Positions 33,504 through 41,943 of a DNA stretch of 64,000 nucleotides are shown piece by piece; the stretch's first letter is position 1, and each line of letters opens with the position of its first letter. The DNA is taken from positions 620,001-684,000 of the forward strand of contig NZ_FNRY01000001.1 in the NCBI RefSeq assembly GCF_900105715.1, given 5' to 3'. Source of the DNA: Paramicrobacterium humi (lineage in GTDB: Bacteria; Actinomycetota; Actinomycetes; Actinomycetales; Microbacteriaceae). The notes beneath the pieces were generated by a model. The model saw only the letters and a program-made list of their open reading frames with translations. It was not told the origin of the DNA and made no database searches. A program made the position numbers and the translations under genes.

Positions 33504-34304
33504 TCAGCGCCGACCGCGCGGATGCTTGCGGCTCCCGCCGCGCCGCGCCGCCGTGCGACGCGCGTGCTTGCGCTCCCGCGCGTCTTCGGCGGCCTTGCGC
33601 GCTTCAGCCTTCTTCTCGGCCCCGCGCCGCGCCGCCGCCTCCTTCTGCGCCGTCGCGGCTTCGCTCGTTCTCGTGCTGCGCGCCGATCGACCGCGGACGA
33701 CGCCGATGAACTGCTCGATCAGCGGGTCGTCCTCGCGCTCGACGAGCCAGGCGAGTCCGATCTGCGTTTCCGGCACATCGACGACGGGCCGGCGGATCAC
33801 GTCCTTGCGTTCGAACTGCCGGGCGACCGAGAGCGGGACGATGACGATTCCCGCGCCCGTCGACACGAGTTCGATCGCGCCCCTCGGCGTCATCGGCGGA
33901 ACGGCGATGCGCGTTCCCTCCGCGATCTCGCGTGCGATCGCTCGCCATTCCGGCACGGCATCGGGGTCCTGCAGCAGATGCTCGTCGGCGAGATCGGCGA
34001 CGACCACTTCGTCCGCCGCCGTCACGACGTGTCCCTTGGGCGCGACCACCACCTGCTGCTCGGTGTAGAGCGGGATCACGTGCAGGGCCTCCCGCGGAAT
34101 CGGCAGCCGCACGAGCGCCATGTCAGCTCTTCCGTCGCGCAGCACCGCCGTCTGCTCGGACTCGTCCTCGAGCGGCACGGCGACGATCGGCACATCGGGG
34201 CGGCGCTCCGCCCAGACGCCGAACCACTTGTCGGGAGTGACGCCCGGAACGAACGCCACCCGCAGCACGCGCCCGTCAGCGGCATCCGCCGTATTCTCGA
34301 CCAT
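33504..34304 (-). CDS. Orphan LysR-type substrate-binding domain with basic tail
   Basis: A 266-residue protein. Residues about 10-195 match the effector-binding half of LysR regulators (RVAFVPGV, DMALVRLPI, GAGIVIVPLSVARQ), but there is no helix-turn-helix in front. The last 60 residues are Lys/Arg/Ala-rich and end in a strongly basic segment, possibly a nucleic-acid-binding tail. The start at 34304 is preceded by GGGAGGACC. It is divergent from the DUF5997 gene, an arrangement I recall as recurring in Microbacteriaceae. Confidence 0.82.
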   Translation of the reverse strand: MVENTADAADGRVLRVAFVPGVTPDKWFGVWAERRPDVPIVAVPLEDESEQTAVLRDGRADMALVRLPIPREALHVIPLYTEQQVVVAPKGHVVTAADEVVVADLADEHLLQDPDAVPEWRAIAREIAEGTRIAVPPMTPRGAIELVSTGAGIVIVPLSVARQFERKDVIRRPVVDVPETQIGLAWLVEREDDPLIEQFIGVVRGRSARSTRTSEAATAQKEAAARRGAEKKAEARKAAEDARERKHARRTAARRGGSRKHPRGRR

Positions 34305-34367
34305 GGTCCTCCCTCGCGCTCGTGCCAGAGTAATACGCCGGCCGCCCGTCACGTACGCTTGAGAGCT

Positions 34368-34766
34368 ATGAACGCACCCCAGAGCCAGTCGATGAAGGCG
34401 GCGACAGCGGCGAAGAAGCTCGGCATCCTGCTGTCAGCCGCTCCCGAGGACTTCCAGACCGGTCCTGTCACGCGCGACGAGCTGAACGCGCTTGCGCAGA
34501 ACCCGCCGGAGTGGCTCGACGAACTGCGCCGCAACGGGCCGCACCCGCGGCAGGAGGTCGCGCGCAAGCTCGGCGTCTCGACCTCGGGACTCGCCCGCGG
34601 CGGCATCACGGACCCGCTGACGACCGCGCAGATCCGCGATCTTCTGCAGCAGATGCCCGAGTGGCTCGTGCACGAGCGGGCGACGCTGGCGAAGGTTCGC
34701 GAGGAGAACGCGAGAGTCAAGGCTCGGGATGCCGCCAGACGGGCCGACGCGGAGGGCGACGCGTAG
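34368..34766 (+). CDS. DUF5997 family protein
   Basis: A 132-residue hydrophilic protein with a short helix-rich N-terminal half (KAATAAKKLGILLSAAP), a central WLDELRRNGPHPRQEVARKLG segment and a charged C-terminal helix. The ATG has no ribosome site and is 8 bases after TACGCT. Its divergent neighbour is the orphan LysR-type effector domain. The central part (RQEVARKLGVSTSGLARGG) has a helix-turn-helix look, which I note without claiming DNA binding. Confidence 0.72.
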   Translation: MNAPQSQSMKAATAAKKLGILLSAAPEDFQTGPVTRDELNALAQNPPEWLDELRRNGPHPRQEVARKLGVSTSGLARGGITDPLTTAQIRDLLQQMPEWLVHERATLAKVREENARVKARDAARRADAEGDA

Positions 34767-34784
34767 AAGCGCCACCGGGTCCGG

Positions 34785-35570
34785 CTAGTCGCCGAGCACG
34801 GCGGAGAGGAAATCGCGCGTGCGCTGCTCCGTCGGCTGCGTGAACATCGTCTCCGGGTCGGCCTCCTCGACGATGCGACCGCCGTCGAACATGAGCACGC
34901 GGTTCGAGACGTCGCGCGCGAACTGCATTTCGTGCGTCACGATGAGCATCGTGATGTCGGTCGTGCGCGCCACGTCCCGCAGGATGTTCAGCACTTCGCC
35001 CACGATCTCCGGGTCGAGCGCCGACGTCACCTCGTCGAGGAGGAGGATCTCCGGATCCATCGCAAGGGCGCGCGCGACGGCGACCCGCTGCTGCTGACCG
35101 CCGGAGAGCTCGAGCGGGTGAGCGTCGGCCTTGTCCGCGAGGCCCACCTTCTCAAGCAGCTCCTTCGCCTTCTCGATCGCGTCGCGCTTCGGCATCTTGA
35201 GCACGTGCACGGGCGCCTCGATGAGGTTCTCGAGCACTGTCATGTTCGGGAACAGATTGAACTGCTGGAACACCATGCCGATGCGCTTGCGCACCTCGTT
35301 CTTGTGCTTCTCCTTGAGCTCGACGCGCTTGCCGTCGCGCTCGGCGTGCGTGAGCGGTTCGCCATCGATGTAGATGTATCCGCCATTCGCCTCCTCGAGC
35401 GTCATCACGAGGCGGAGGATCGTCGTCTTTCCCGATCCGCTCGGGCCGATGAGCGTCACCCGGTCGCCCTTGGCGACGCTGAAGTTCAGGTCCTGCAGGA
35501 CCACGTTGTCGCCGAAGCGCTTCTCGACGTTGTCGAACCGTATCGCGGGAGTCTCAGCTTGAGTAGGCAA
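34785..35570 (-). CDS. ehuA: Ectoine/hydroxyectoine-type ABC importer, ATP-binding protein
   Basis: A 261-residue ATPase with Walker A GPSGSGKTT, signature LSGGQQQR, Walker B ILLLDEVTSALD and H-loop THEM, in the polar amino-acid (GlnQ/ArtP) class. No ATG fits: the frame starts best at TTG 35570, just inside the end of the upstream permease gene, with GGAAAAG before it. Last gene of a binding protein-permease-permease-ATPase set. The ectoine assignment rests on the binding protein. Confidence 0.85.
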   Translation of the reverse strand: MPTQAETPAIRFDNVEKRFGDNVVLQDLNFSVAKGDRVTLIGPSGSGKTTILRLVMTLEEANGGYIYIDGEPLTHAERDGKRVELKEKHKNEVRKRIGMVFQQFNLFPNMTVLENLIEAPVHVLKMPKRDAIEKAKELLEKVGLADKADAHPLELSGGQQQRVAVARALAMDPEILLLDEVTSALDPEIVGEVLNILRDVARTTDITMLIVTHEMQFARDVSNRVLMFDGGRIVEEADPETMFTQPTEQRTRDFLSAVLGD

Positions 35571-36207
35571 GTCGCTTTTCCAATCGGCCGATGAGGAGGG
35601 AGGTCGGGTAGCTGGCGATGAGGAAGATGACGCCAACCGTCGTGATGGATTCGATGTAGGTGAAGTGGTCGCCGCCGAACACGAGGCCCGCACGCACGAG
35701 GTCGGTGACCGTGATGGCGATGAGGAACGGCGTGTCCTTGAACATCGAGATGACGTAGTTCCCGAGCGCGGGAATGGTGGATCGCAGGGCCTGCGGGATC
35801 ACGACGGCGACCCACGTGCGCGTGCGCGACATCGACAGGGCCGTCGTCGCCTCCCACTGACCGGCCGGCACGGCGTCGATTCCGGCCCGGTACACCTCGG
35901 CCATGTATGTCGAGTAGTGGATGCCGAAGATGATGACGCCGATCGTCAGCGGCTCGATGTCGAGAAAGAGGTAGTAGGCGAACAGCAGCTGGACGACGAT
36001 GGGCGTCATCCGAATGAAGTTCACGACGAAGGTCAGCACGCCGGAGACGGGCCTCGGCGCGGACCGCCGTGCGATGGCGATGACGAGTCCGAGCACGGCC
36101 GCGATCGCGCTGCCGACGATCGTCACGAGCAGGGTCACCCGCACGAACCCTTCGAGCAGCGCGGGCAGAGCCTCCCAGACGAGAGACCAGTCCCATTGGA
36201 GTCCCAT
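35554..36207 (-). CDS. ehuD: Ectoine/hydroxyectoine-type ABC importer, permease 2
   Basis: A 217-residue amino-acid-type permease with about five membrane segments and the EAA loop QWEATTALSMSRTRTWVAVVIPQALR. The start overlaps the previous stop by one base (TGATG). It pairs with the ehuC product. It could equally serve another polar amino acid. Confidence 0.82.
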   Translation of the reverse strand: MGLQWDWSLVWEALPALLEGFVRVTLLVTIVGSAIAAVLGLVIAIARRSAPRPVSGVLTFVVNFIRMTPIVVQLLFAYYLFLDIEPLTIGVIIFGIHYSTYMAEVYRAGIDAVPAGQWEATTALSMSRTRTWVAVVIPQALRSTIPALGNYVISMFKDTPFLIAITVTDLVRAGLVFGGDHFTYIESITTVGVIFLIASYPTSLLIGRLEKRLAYSS

Positions 36208-36932
36208 CAGGCACCGGCCTTTCCGCTGAGGCTGCGCGGCGTGCGGAAGCTGAGCGCCTCCCGCAGCGACTCACCGCGGCCCAGCTTGTGCTTCGCGCGC
36301 ACCTCGAGGGCGTTCATGATGAGCGTGAGGGCGTACGCGACGAGGAAGTACAGCACGAGCCCCACCGAATAGGCGAAGAACGTGTCCGTCGTGTTCCTCA
36401 GCTTGTCCGTCGCGAAGGTGAGGTCGCCGAGCGTGATGAAGCTCACGATCGCGGTTCCCTTCAGCAGCTGAATGAGCAGGTTGTTGAGCGACGGGATCAT
36501 GAGCGCCCACGCCTGGGGGAAGATCACGCGCACCATGCGGTGGACACGCCCCATGCTGAGCGCCGTCGTCGCCTCCCACTGGCCCGGCGGCACCGCGTTT
36601 ATCGACCCGCGCACCACCTCGGCGCTGTAGGCGCCGTAGTTAAGGCCGAGCGCAAGGATGCCGGCGGTCATCGCCGGGAGCTCGACGCCCAGCTGCGGCA
36701 GGACGAAGAAGAACCAGAACAGCTGTACGACGAGCGAGGTTCCGCGGAAGAACTCGATGATCACTCGCGCGATCCCGCGCAAGACGACGTTCTGCGCTCG
36801 AGCGAGCAGCCCGAGCCCGATTGCCAAGACGAGCGCGAGCAGGGCGCCGCCGATGGTCAGCTGGATCGTTACCCACAATCCTTCGAACACCAGCGGCAGC
36901 GCCCTGGTCAGCGCGGCGAAATTGTCGCCCAA
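36207..36932 (-). CDS. ehuC: Ectoine/hydroxyectoine-type ABC importer, permease 1
   Basis: A 241-residue amino-acid-type permease with five or so membrane segments; the coupling loop is QWEATTALSMGRVHRMVRVIFPQA. The start at 36932 is three bases after the ehuB stop. The gene order binding protein, permease, permease, ATPase matches ehuBCDA of streptomycetes. Confidence 0.82.
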   Translation of the reverse strand: MGDNFAALTRALPLVFEGLWVTIQLTIGGALLALVLAIGLGLLARAQNVVLRGIARVIIEFFRGTSLVVQLFWFFFVLPQLGVELPAMTAGILALGLNYGAYSAEVVRGSINAVPPGQWEATTALSMGRVHRMVRVIFPQAWALMIPSLNNLLIQLLKGTAIVSFITLGDLTFATDKLRNTTDTFFAYSVGLVLYFLVAYALTLIMNALEVRAKHKLGRGESLREALSFRTPRSLSGKAGA

Positions 36933-36934
36933 GA

Positions 36935-37837
36935 TCAGCCCAGGTCGCCCTTGCAGAGCTGCTCGGTCGTGAGGTCCTCCGGCGGCAGGTTCTCCTCGGT
37001 GAAGCCGTAGTCACCGACGAGCGCCATGTACGTGTCGGGGTCGCCCGTGATCTTCGCGAGCTCCTCGTTGTACGCGTCGAGGAGCTTCGTGTCTCCCTTG
37101 CGGAACACCGTCGATCCCGCGCCGATCTGCTCGACGCCGTCGATGACCTGCACGAAGGCGTCCGTCGTCTCGACGCCGGCGTCGGGGTTCTTGTCCGCCA
37201 TCCAGTTGAGCGATATCGCCGTCATCGCGAACGCGTCGGCACGGCCGTTGGAGACGATGTCCATGCCGTCCTGAGCGTTGTCGACTTCGACGGTGTTCGA
37301 GATACCGAGGTCCTTCGCGTAACCCGACTCGATGCCGCCCGCGAGGACGGCGAGCTTGACGTCACCGTCTGTCGCCTTGACGGAGTCGAGGTCGGTGAGG
37401 CCCTTCGGGTTGCCCTCCGGCACCATGAGAGCCGTCGTGTACATGATCTCGGGGTCGCTGAAGGCGGCCTTCGCGCAACGGTCGGGAAGAATTGACATTC
37501 CCGCGCTCACGACGTCGAAGCGTCCCGCGTTCAGTCCGGGGATGAGGGAGTTCCAGTCGGACTCGACGACCTTGATGTTGTCGATGCCGAGGTTCTCGAA
37601 GATCTCCTTGTGCATGGCGTAGGTTGCGCCCTGCGGGTCGCCGTTTCCGTCGACCCACGAGTACGGGCGCTCGTTCGCGACCGCGATCGTGATGGTGCCG
37701 GAATCCTTGGCCTTCTCGAGCGTGCTTCCCGCTTCGGCCTTGTCGCCGGAGTCCGCGCTGCAGCCGGCCAGGAGACCGAGCGTCAGGATTCCCGCGGCGG
37801 CGATGCCCACACGGGCAAGACTGCGTCGCTGTGTCAT
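36935..37837 (-). CDS. ehuB: Ectoine/hydroxyectoine-binding lipoprotein (EhuB-like)
   Basis: A 300-residue family 3 binding protein. Signal peptide with lipobox LAGC (Cys about residue 26) and start behind AAAGAGGAAC. The region IAVANERPYSW, SLIPGLNAGRFDVVSAGM and LPDRCAKAAFSDPEI closely follows EhuB proteins, in which aromatic residues hold the compatible solute. With the two permeases and ATPase it would import ectoines as osmoprotectants or nutrients. No ectoine catabolic (eut/doe) gene is visible, which favours osmoprotection. Confidence 0.8.
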   Translation of the reverse strand: MTQRRSLARVGIAAAGILTLGLLAGCSADSGDKAEAGSTLEKAKDSGTITIAVANERPYSWVDGNGDPQGATYAMHKEIFENLGIDNIKVVESDWNSLIPGLNAGRFDVVSAGMSILPDRCAKAAFSDPEIMYTTALMVPEGNPKGLTDLDSVKATDGDVKLAVLAGGIESGYAKDLGISNTVEVDNAQDGMDIVSNGRADAFAMTAISLNWMADKNPDAGVETTDAFVQVIDGVEQIGAGSTVFRKGDTKLLDAYNEELAKITGDPDTYMALVGDYGFTEENLPPEDLTTEQLCKGDLG

Positions 37838-37978
37838 CGTGTTCCTCTTTCGGTTCTGACGGAGCGGACCTCCCTGCGCAGGCGCAGCGCGAGATCCGGC
37901 CCGAAATTGGGGGATGGGCGTGGTTTACCCTATGCCTATTCGCAGACACGCGCACATTCAGACGGTCGTATTGTCTAT

Positions 37979-37988
37979 TTGTATACAG
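37979..37988. promoter_or_regulatory. Candidate GntR (FCD-type) operator in the ehu/gntR divergent region
   Basis: TTGTATACAG contains the 8-bp palindrome TGTATACA and fits the loose FadR-subfamily pattern (NGTNNNACN). It lies in an AT-rich stretch 142 bp upstream of ehuB and 138 bp upstream of the gntR start. A related half, ATTGTC, precedes it. Confidence 0.5.
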
Positions 37989-38125
37989 AGTTGTTATCGT
38001 TGGCTCGCCCGCCTCGACGCGGGCTGCCTTCCCGCACGAGTCCTGCCCGCGGATGGTGTAAAAGTGGTGAGAGTCACATCGCGCAGCATCCTGTCGCGAT
38101 CGTCGACGAGAAGAGAAGGATCACT

Positions 38126-38884
38126 ATGGCTCGCAGCACGCACCACAGCGGGGTGCCGGCGTCGGTCTTCCGCGTGCCGCGCACATCGACCGTCGACCTC
38201 ATCGCTATCGAGCTGCGAAACGCGATATTCTCAGGGGCTCTTCCGGTCGGCAGCGCCATCGGCGAAGTCGAGATCTCCTCGCAGCTCGGCGTCAGCCGAA
38301 GCCCTCTGCGCGAAGCGACCCAGCGACTGGTCCAGGAGGGGCTGCTCACGGCGACGCCCGGCCGCGGGCTGCGCGTCAGCATCATCGCCGCCGAGCACGT
38401 TCCCGATGTGTACAACGCGCGGGCCGCCGTCGAGGAGCAGGCGATCCGACTGATCGTGCGTCGCGACGACGCGGCCGCGATCGCTGCGCTCGAGGGCCCG
38501 TACGCGACGCTCGTCGCCTTGAGCGAGGGGACCGACGCGCGCGCGATCGGCGACGCCGACATCGCGTTCCATCAGGCTCTCGTCGACGCCGCCGGCAGCA
38601 CGCGGCTCTCGCACTACATGCGCACGCTCGCGATCGAGACGCGCATCGCAAGCTTCAGCGTCCCCGACGGCTACGCCGTTCGCCGCAGCGTCTCCCCCAC
38701 GTATCGACTCCTCCTCGACGCCTTGCGCGCCAGGGATGCCACGTCCGCCGTCGCTGCCCTCGAGTCGCAGTTCGACGACGCCGTCGCCCGACTCACGGGC
38801 GCGGCGCACGACGTCGAGACGCTCGAGCCGGGATCCGACGACGTTCCGGCGACGTTCGAGCCGATCGAGACGCCCGAGCCGTAG
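38126..38884 (+). CDS. GntR family regulator with FCD effector domain
   Basis: A 252-residue regulator. The winged helix (residues about 25-85; GEVEISSQLGVSRSPLREATQRLVQEGLL) precedes a helical FCD domain with the metal/ligand residues in DIAFHQALVDAAG and the later AL..RD region. The start follows GAGAAGGATC. It is divergent from ehuBCDA, so it probably controls that importer in response to a small organic acid or to an ectoine-derived ligand. Confidence 0.9.
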   Translation: MARSTHHSGVPASVFRVPRTSTVDLIAIELRNAIFSGALPVGSAIGEVEISSQLGVSRSPLREATQRLVQEGLLTATPGRGLRVSIIAAEHVPDVYNARAAVEEQAIRLIVRRDDAAAIAALEGPYATLVALSEGTDARAIGDADIAFHQALVDAAGSTRLSHYMRTLAIETRIASFSVPDGYAVRRSVSPTYRLLLDALRARDATSAVAALESQFDDAVARLTGAAHDVETLEPGSDDVPATFEPIETPEP

Positions 38885-38980
38885 CCCCTCCCCCGCTGCC
38901 TAGCGGCCGGCCGGCCGGTTTGTCAACCGATTCGCTCGCGGCGCGCTCACGCATACCGTGGAGGGACACGAGGAGGACTC

Positions 38981-40228
38981 ATGTCGCCCAAGGGGACCGC
39001 CACAGCCTTTCCGCGCGCCGAGCTGGATGCCACAGCCGCGCTGCTTCGTGACGGGTACGCGTTCGGCACGCGCCGCTTCGACCGGCTGCGCACCGACGTC
39101 TTCACCACCCGGCTCCTCGGTCGCAGTGCCACAGTCGTGCGCGGCGCGGACGCCGCCGAGATGTTCTACGGCGACGACCGCTTCGGCCGTGAACGGTCGA
39201 TGCCCGCGTCCGTCGTCGCTCTCCTGCAGGACGAAGGCAGCGTGCAGTCGCTCACCGGCGCCGAGCACCATCACCGGAAGTCGCTGTTCGTGCGCCTGCT
39301 GTCGGACGAGGCGGAGCTCGATGCCGTTGCGGAGATCTTCACGGAGGAATGGCTCGCGAGCTTCCGCAACGTCAATCGCATCGAGCTGCAGGCGGCGCTC
39401 GTGCCCCTGCTGACGCGGACAGCGCTCCGCTGGGTGGGGATCGATCCGGCGAGCGTCGATGTCGCGGCGCTCGGCGACTCGCTCTCCGCCATGATCGTCG
39501 ACGCCGGCCGCTTCGGACCGGCGAACTGGGCCACGCGCCTTCGCCGCCGCCGGGTCGAGGAGTGGGCGACCGCCTACATCGAGTCGCTCCGACGGGAGCA
39601 CTCGGACCAGGCCACCCCGGCTGCCGAGTTCGCCCTGGCGCGAGACCTCTCCGGAGCTCTGCTGCCCGCCGAGGTCGCCGGGATCGAGCTCATCAACGTG
39701 CTGCGGCCGACGGTCGCGATCGGGCGCTTCATCGTCTTCGCCGCGCTCGCGCTGCACCGTTCACGCGAGTGGGCCGAGAAGGTGCGCGACCAGCCGGAGC
39801 TGATCCTGCCGTTCGTGCAGGAGGTGCGACGGTTCTTCCCGTTCTTCCCCGTCATCGGCGGGCGCGCGCTCAAGCCGTTCACCTGGCGGGACACTCCGTT
39901 CGCGGCCGACGACTGGGTGGTGCTCGACCTCTACGCGACAAATCACGACGCGCAGATCTGGCGGCATCCGGAGCAATTCTCACCCGAGCGCTTCATCGAC
40001 TGGGAGGGTGACCCGTACACGCTCATCCCGCAGGGTGCGGGAGAAGTCGCCACGGGGCACCGGTGTCCCGGCGAGCGCGCGACGATCCGGATCATGTGCG
40101 AGGCCGTTCGCCTGCTCACGACGCGGACGCGGTACGTCGTGCCGAGTCAGCGTCTCGAGATCAGCCTGCGCACGTTCCCCGCCGCGCCCTACAGCGGGTT
40201 CATCATGACGGGCGTGCGCTCAGCCTGA
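38981..40228 (+). CDS. Cytochrome P450 of the CYP152 peroxygenase family
   Basis: A 415-residue P450 that would use H2O2, without redox partners, on fatty acids. The haem Cys362 is in GHRCPGE. In the I-helix the usual acid-alcohol pair is replaced by Arg242-Pro243 (INVLRPTVAIGRF), the hallmark of CYP152, where Arg binds the fatty-acid carboxylate. At the position equal to residue 85 of P450 BS-beta it has Gln (Gln89 here) as in that hydroxylase, not the His of the decarboxylase OleT. The start follows GAGGAGGACTC. It stands alone; no redox partner gene is near. Confidence 0.92.
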   Translation: MSPKGTATAFPRAELDATAALLRDGYAFGTRRFDRLRTDVFTTRLLGRSATVVRGADAAEMFYGDDRFGRERSMPASVVALLQDEGSVQSLTGAEHHHRKSLFVRLLSDEAELDAVAEIFTEEWLASFRNVNRIELQAALVPLLTRTALRWVGIDPASVDVAALGDSLSAMIVDAGRFGPANWATRLRRRRVEEWATAYIESLRREHSDQATPAAEFALARDLSGALLPAEVAGIELINVLRPTVAIGRFIVFAALALHRSREWAEKVRDQPELILPFVQEVRRFFPFFPVIGGRALKPFTWRDTPFAADDWVVLDLYATNHDAQIWRHPEQFSPERFIDWEGDPYTLIPQGAGEVATGHRCPGERATIRIMCEAVRLLTTRTRYVVPSQRLEISLRTFPAAPYSGFIMTGVRSA

Positions 40229-40234
40229 CCGGTC

Positions 40235-40588
40235 TCAGACCTCTCCGTTGCGCACTCCGGGTGACGGCCTGCCGGTCGGGGCGGGAGCGTCCTTCGTCTC
40301 GGGGATGAGGCGAAGTCCGGGGCCGCTGTTCGCCGTCATGAACATCTCGTCGATCCAGCGACGGTTCAGCTCGGGCGCCACGGGCTCGTCGAACTTGAAG
40401 TACAGCGGAATCGAGGGATGCAGCCACACGCTGCTCCGGCCATCCCCCACCTCAGGGTCGTCCTGCCAGTTGAAGAGGAAGCTCTCCCCCTGCCGGAGCT
40501 TCGTCGTGATGACGATCTTCAGGTGAGCGAGGACGCGCTCCTCGAACTCGATCTCAATTCCATTCGCGCCATAGAAAAGCTTGGCCAC
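40235..40588 (-). CDS. DUF7882-type small protein, copy 1
   Basis: A 117-residue protein of a group found in Microbacteriaceae and often mislabelled as ATP-dependent DNA ligase. Conserved parts shared with the copy 130 bp upstream are LFYGANGIEIEFEERVLAHL, the KLRQGESFLFNW block and SVWLHPSIPLYFKF. It has no nucleotidyltransferase KxDG motif, so a ligase function is not supported. It ends 6 bp from the convergent P450 gene. Confidence 0.75.
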   Translation of the reverse strand: MAKLFYGANGIEIEFEERVLAHLKIVITTKLRQGESFLFNWQDDPEVGDGRSSVWLHPSIPLYFKFDEPVAPELNRRWIDEMFMTANSGPGLRLIPETKDAPAPTGRPSPGVRNGEV

Positions 40589-40719
40589 GCTTGCCCCCTT
40601 CGAGGTGCCCGATCAGCCTTGTGGCTGATAATTCCTGTTGTCCCATATTGAACGCGATTTCACAATTAGCCGCGCCCGTACGGCACCCGCAGATACGGAT
40701 GCCGCCACGATCCGATCGC

Positions 40720-41079
40720 CTAGACGCCGGCGCCGACGCCTTCTTCATCGGCGTCGGACTTCTCTCCGCGCTTTATCGCTTCTGCTTCGGCCTCCGGGAT
40801 GAGCACGAGACCGCGCACCGTGTGCGAGAGATCCGCCATGACCTCGAGCCAGATGCGATTGAGAGTGGCCGGGCGGCTGCCGAAGAATCGGAACTGCAGC
40901 GGGATGCTCGGGGAGACCCAGAGGGACACTCGACCCGAGCCCGCTTCTGGCTCGTTCACCCAATTGAGAAAGAAGCTCTCCTGTCGACGGAGCTTCGACC
41001 CGATGACGACCTTGAGATGCGCGAGCGCACGATCATCAATCTCGTACTCGCTCGCGTTGCCGTAGATCAGATATCCCAT
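40720..41079 (-). CDS. DUF7882-type small protein, copy 2
   Basis: A 119-residue paralogue of the protein at 40235-40588: MGYLIYGNASEYEIDDRAL, then LKVVIGSKLRRQESFFLNW and SLWVSPSIPLQFRF align with it along the first 90 residues. Each copy has its own upstream gap, here with an AT-rich stretch. The divergent C-terminal 25 residues are charged. Two such genes in tandem suggest duplication and specialisation; function unknown. Confidence 0.75.
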   Translation of the reverse strand: MGYLIYGNASEYEIDDRALAHLKVVIGSKLRRQESFFLNWVNEPEAGSGRVSLWVSPSIPLQFRFFGSRPATLNRIWLEVMADLSHTVRGLVLIPEAEAEAIKRGEKSDADEEGVGAGV

Positions 41080-41213
41080 GGAGCAATCATGCCCCGAGAT
41101 ACGCCTTTGAATGTAACTGTGTCCACCCCCTAGTCCAACCGCGCAGGTACCGCATAAGATAGATGGTTTCGATATCCCGTTCGGGTGACAGAACTGAGCA
41201 CACCTCGCGAAAG

Positions 41214-41552
41214 CTATGCCGGCGGCAGGTCGGAGGAGTACCGCGTGAAGCCGTCCCGCAGTTCGACGCGGTGCGGCGTGATGCGCTTCACGTCCTTCCA
41301 GAGGACGACGAACGTTCCGCGGTGCCGCCAGGTGATGTAGGCGGCGATCGCGCGCGGACCGTTCATATTCAGGCGCTCGTAGCCGCGATACGACGCCCCG
41401 GAACGCGGCCCCACGACGAGTCCGACGAGCTCGGCTCCCGCGATGTGCCGGCCGGGCGGCCCCGTCAGGGCGAAGCGAGCGTCGACCACGCGGCCGAGCC
41501 TCTCGCCGGCGGCATCCACCACCTCAAGCCTCTCGAGGTCACTCAGGATCAT
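41214..41552 (-). CDS. PRC-barrel-like protein
   Basis: A 112-residue protein starting MILSDLERLEVVDAAGERLG, with a GRVVDARFALTG strand pair like PRC-barrel domains, followed by a GLVVGPRSGASYRGYERL linker. It overlaps the end of the preceding PRC-like gene by 14 bases. It is the last of four tightly packed genes with a metal transporter. PRC barrels often serve as regulatory or RNA/metal-related modules; exact role unknown. Confidence 0.65.
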   Translation of the reverse strand: MILSDLERLEVVDAAGERLGRVVDARFALTGPPGRHIAGAELVGLVVGPRSGASYRGYERLNMNGPRAIAAYITWRHRGTFVVLWKDVKRITPHRVELRDGFTRYSSDLPPA

Positions 41553-41943
41553 GGCGGCCTCCCGGTATGTGGCCGATCACGTGGTCGCGCATCCAGCGCT
41601 CCGTCCAGGTGATGTCCATGTCGTCGCCGTACGTGTCGATGTGGATGACCGTTCCGATCTCGGTGACGCTCTCCCACGGAATGCGGTGAAAGCGAGACTC
41701 CGGCGGGCGACCGCCGAACATGCGCGTCGCGAGCACCGGGCCGTCGAGCAGAGCCACGATTCGCGGAGGCGGGGCGCTCGCATCGACGTCCGCGTCGAAT
41801 TCGACGCCTTCGAGCTGGATGTCGGCCACCGTGCAGACGGATCGCCCGTCGGCATCCGCCACCTGGTGATCGCTGATCTCCACGATCGCGTCGAAGACGC
41901 GCCCGCCGAGCGCGGGCAGTGTGGGCAGGTTGTCGTCGGCCAT
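41539..41943 (-). CDS. PRC-barrel-like protein downstream of a metal transporter
   Basis: A 134-residue soluble protein. Strand-rich segments GRVFDAIVEISDHQVADADG and RFHRIPWESVTEIGTVIHI resemble PRC-barrel domains. It starts in the last base of the transporter stop (TGATG) and overlaps the next gene by 14 bases, so all three are probably translated together. In actinobacteria PRC barrels are fused to MgtE-type Mg transporters, which makes a sensor role plausible. Confidence 0.65.
   Translation of the reverse strand: MADDNLPTLPALGGRVFDAIVEISDHQVADADGRSVCTVADIQLEGVEFDADVDASAPPPRIVALLDGPVLATRMFGGRPPESRFHRIPWESVTEIGTVIHIDTYGDDMDITWTERWMRDHVIGHIPGGRHDPE

Noticed and set aside
40235-41079. ATP-dependent DNA ligase annotation for the two small genes
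   Set aside because: They lack the KxDG nucleotidyltransferase motif and are far too short.
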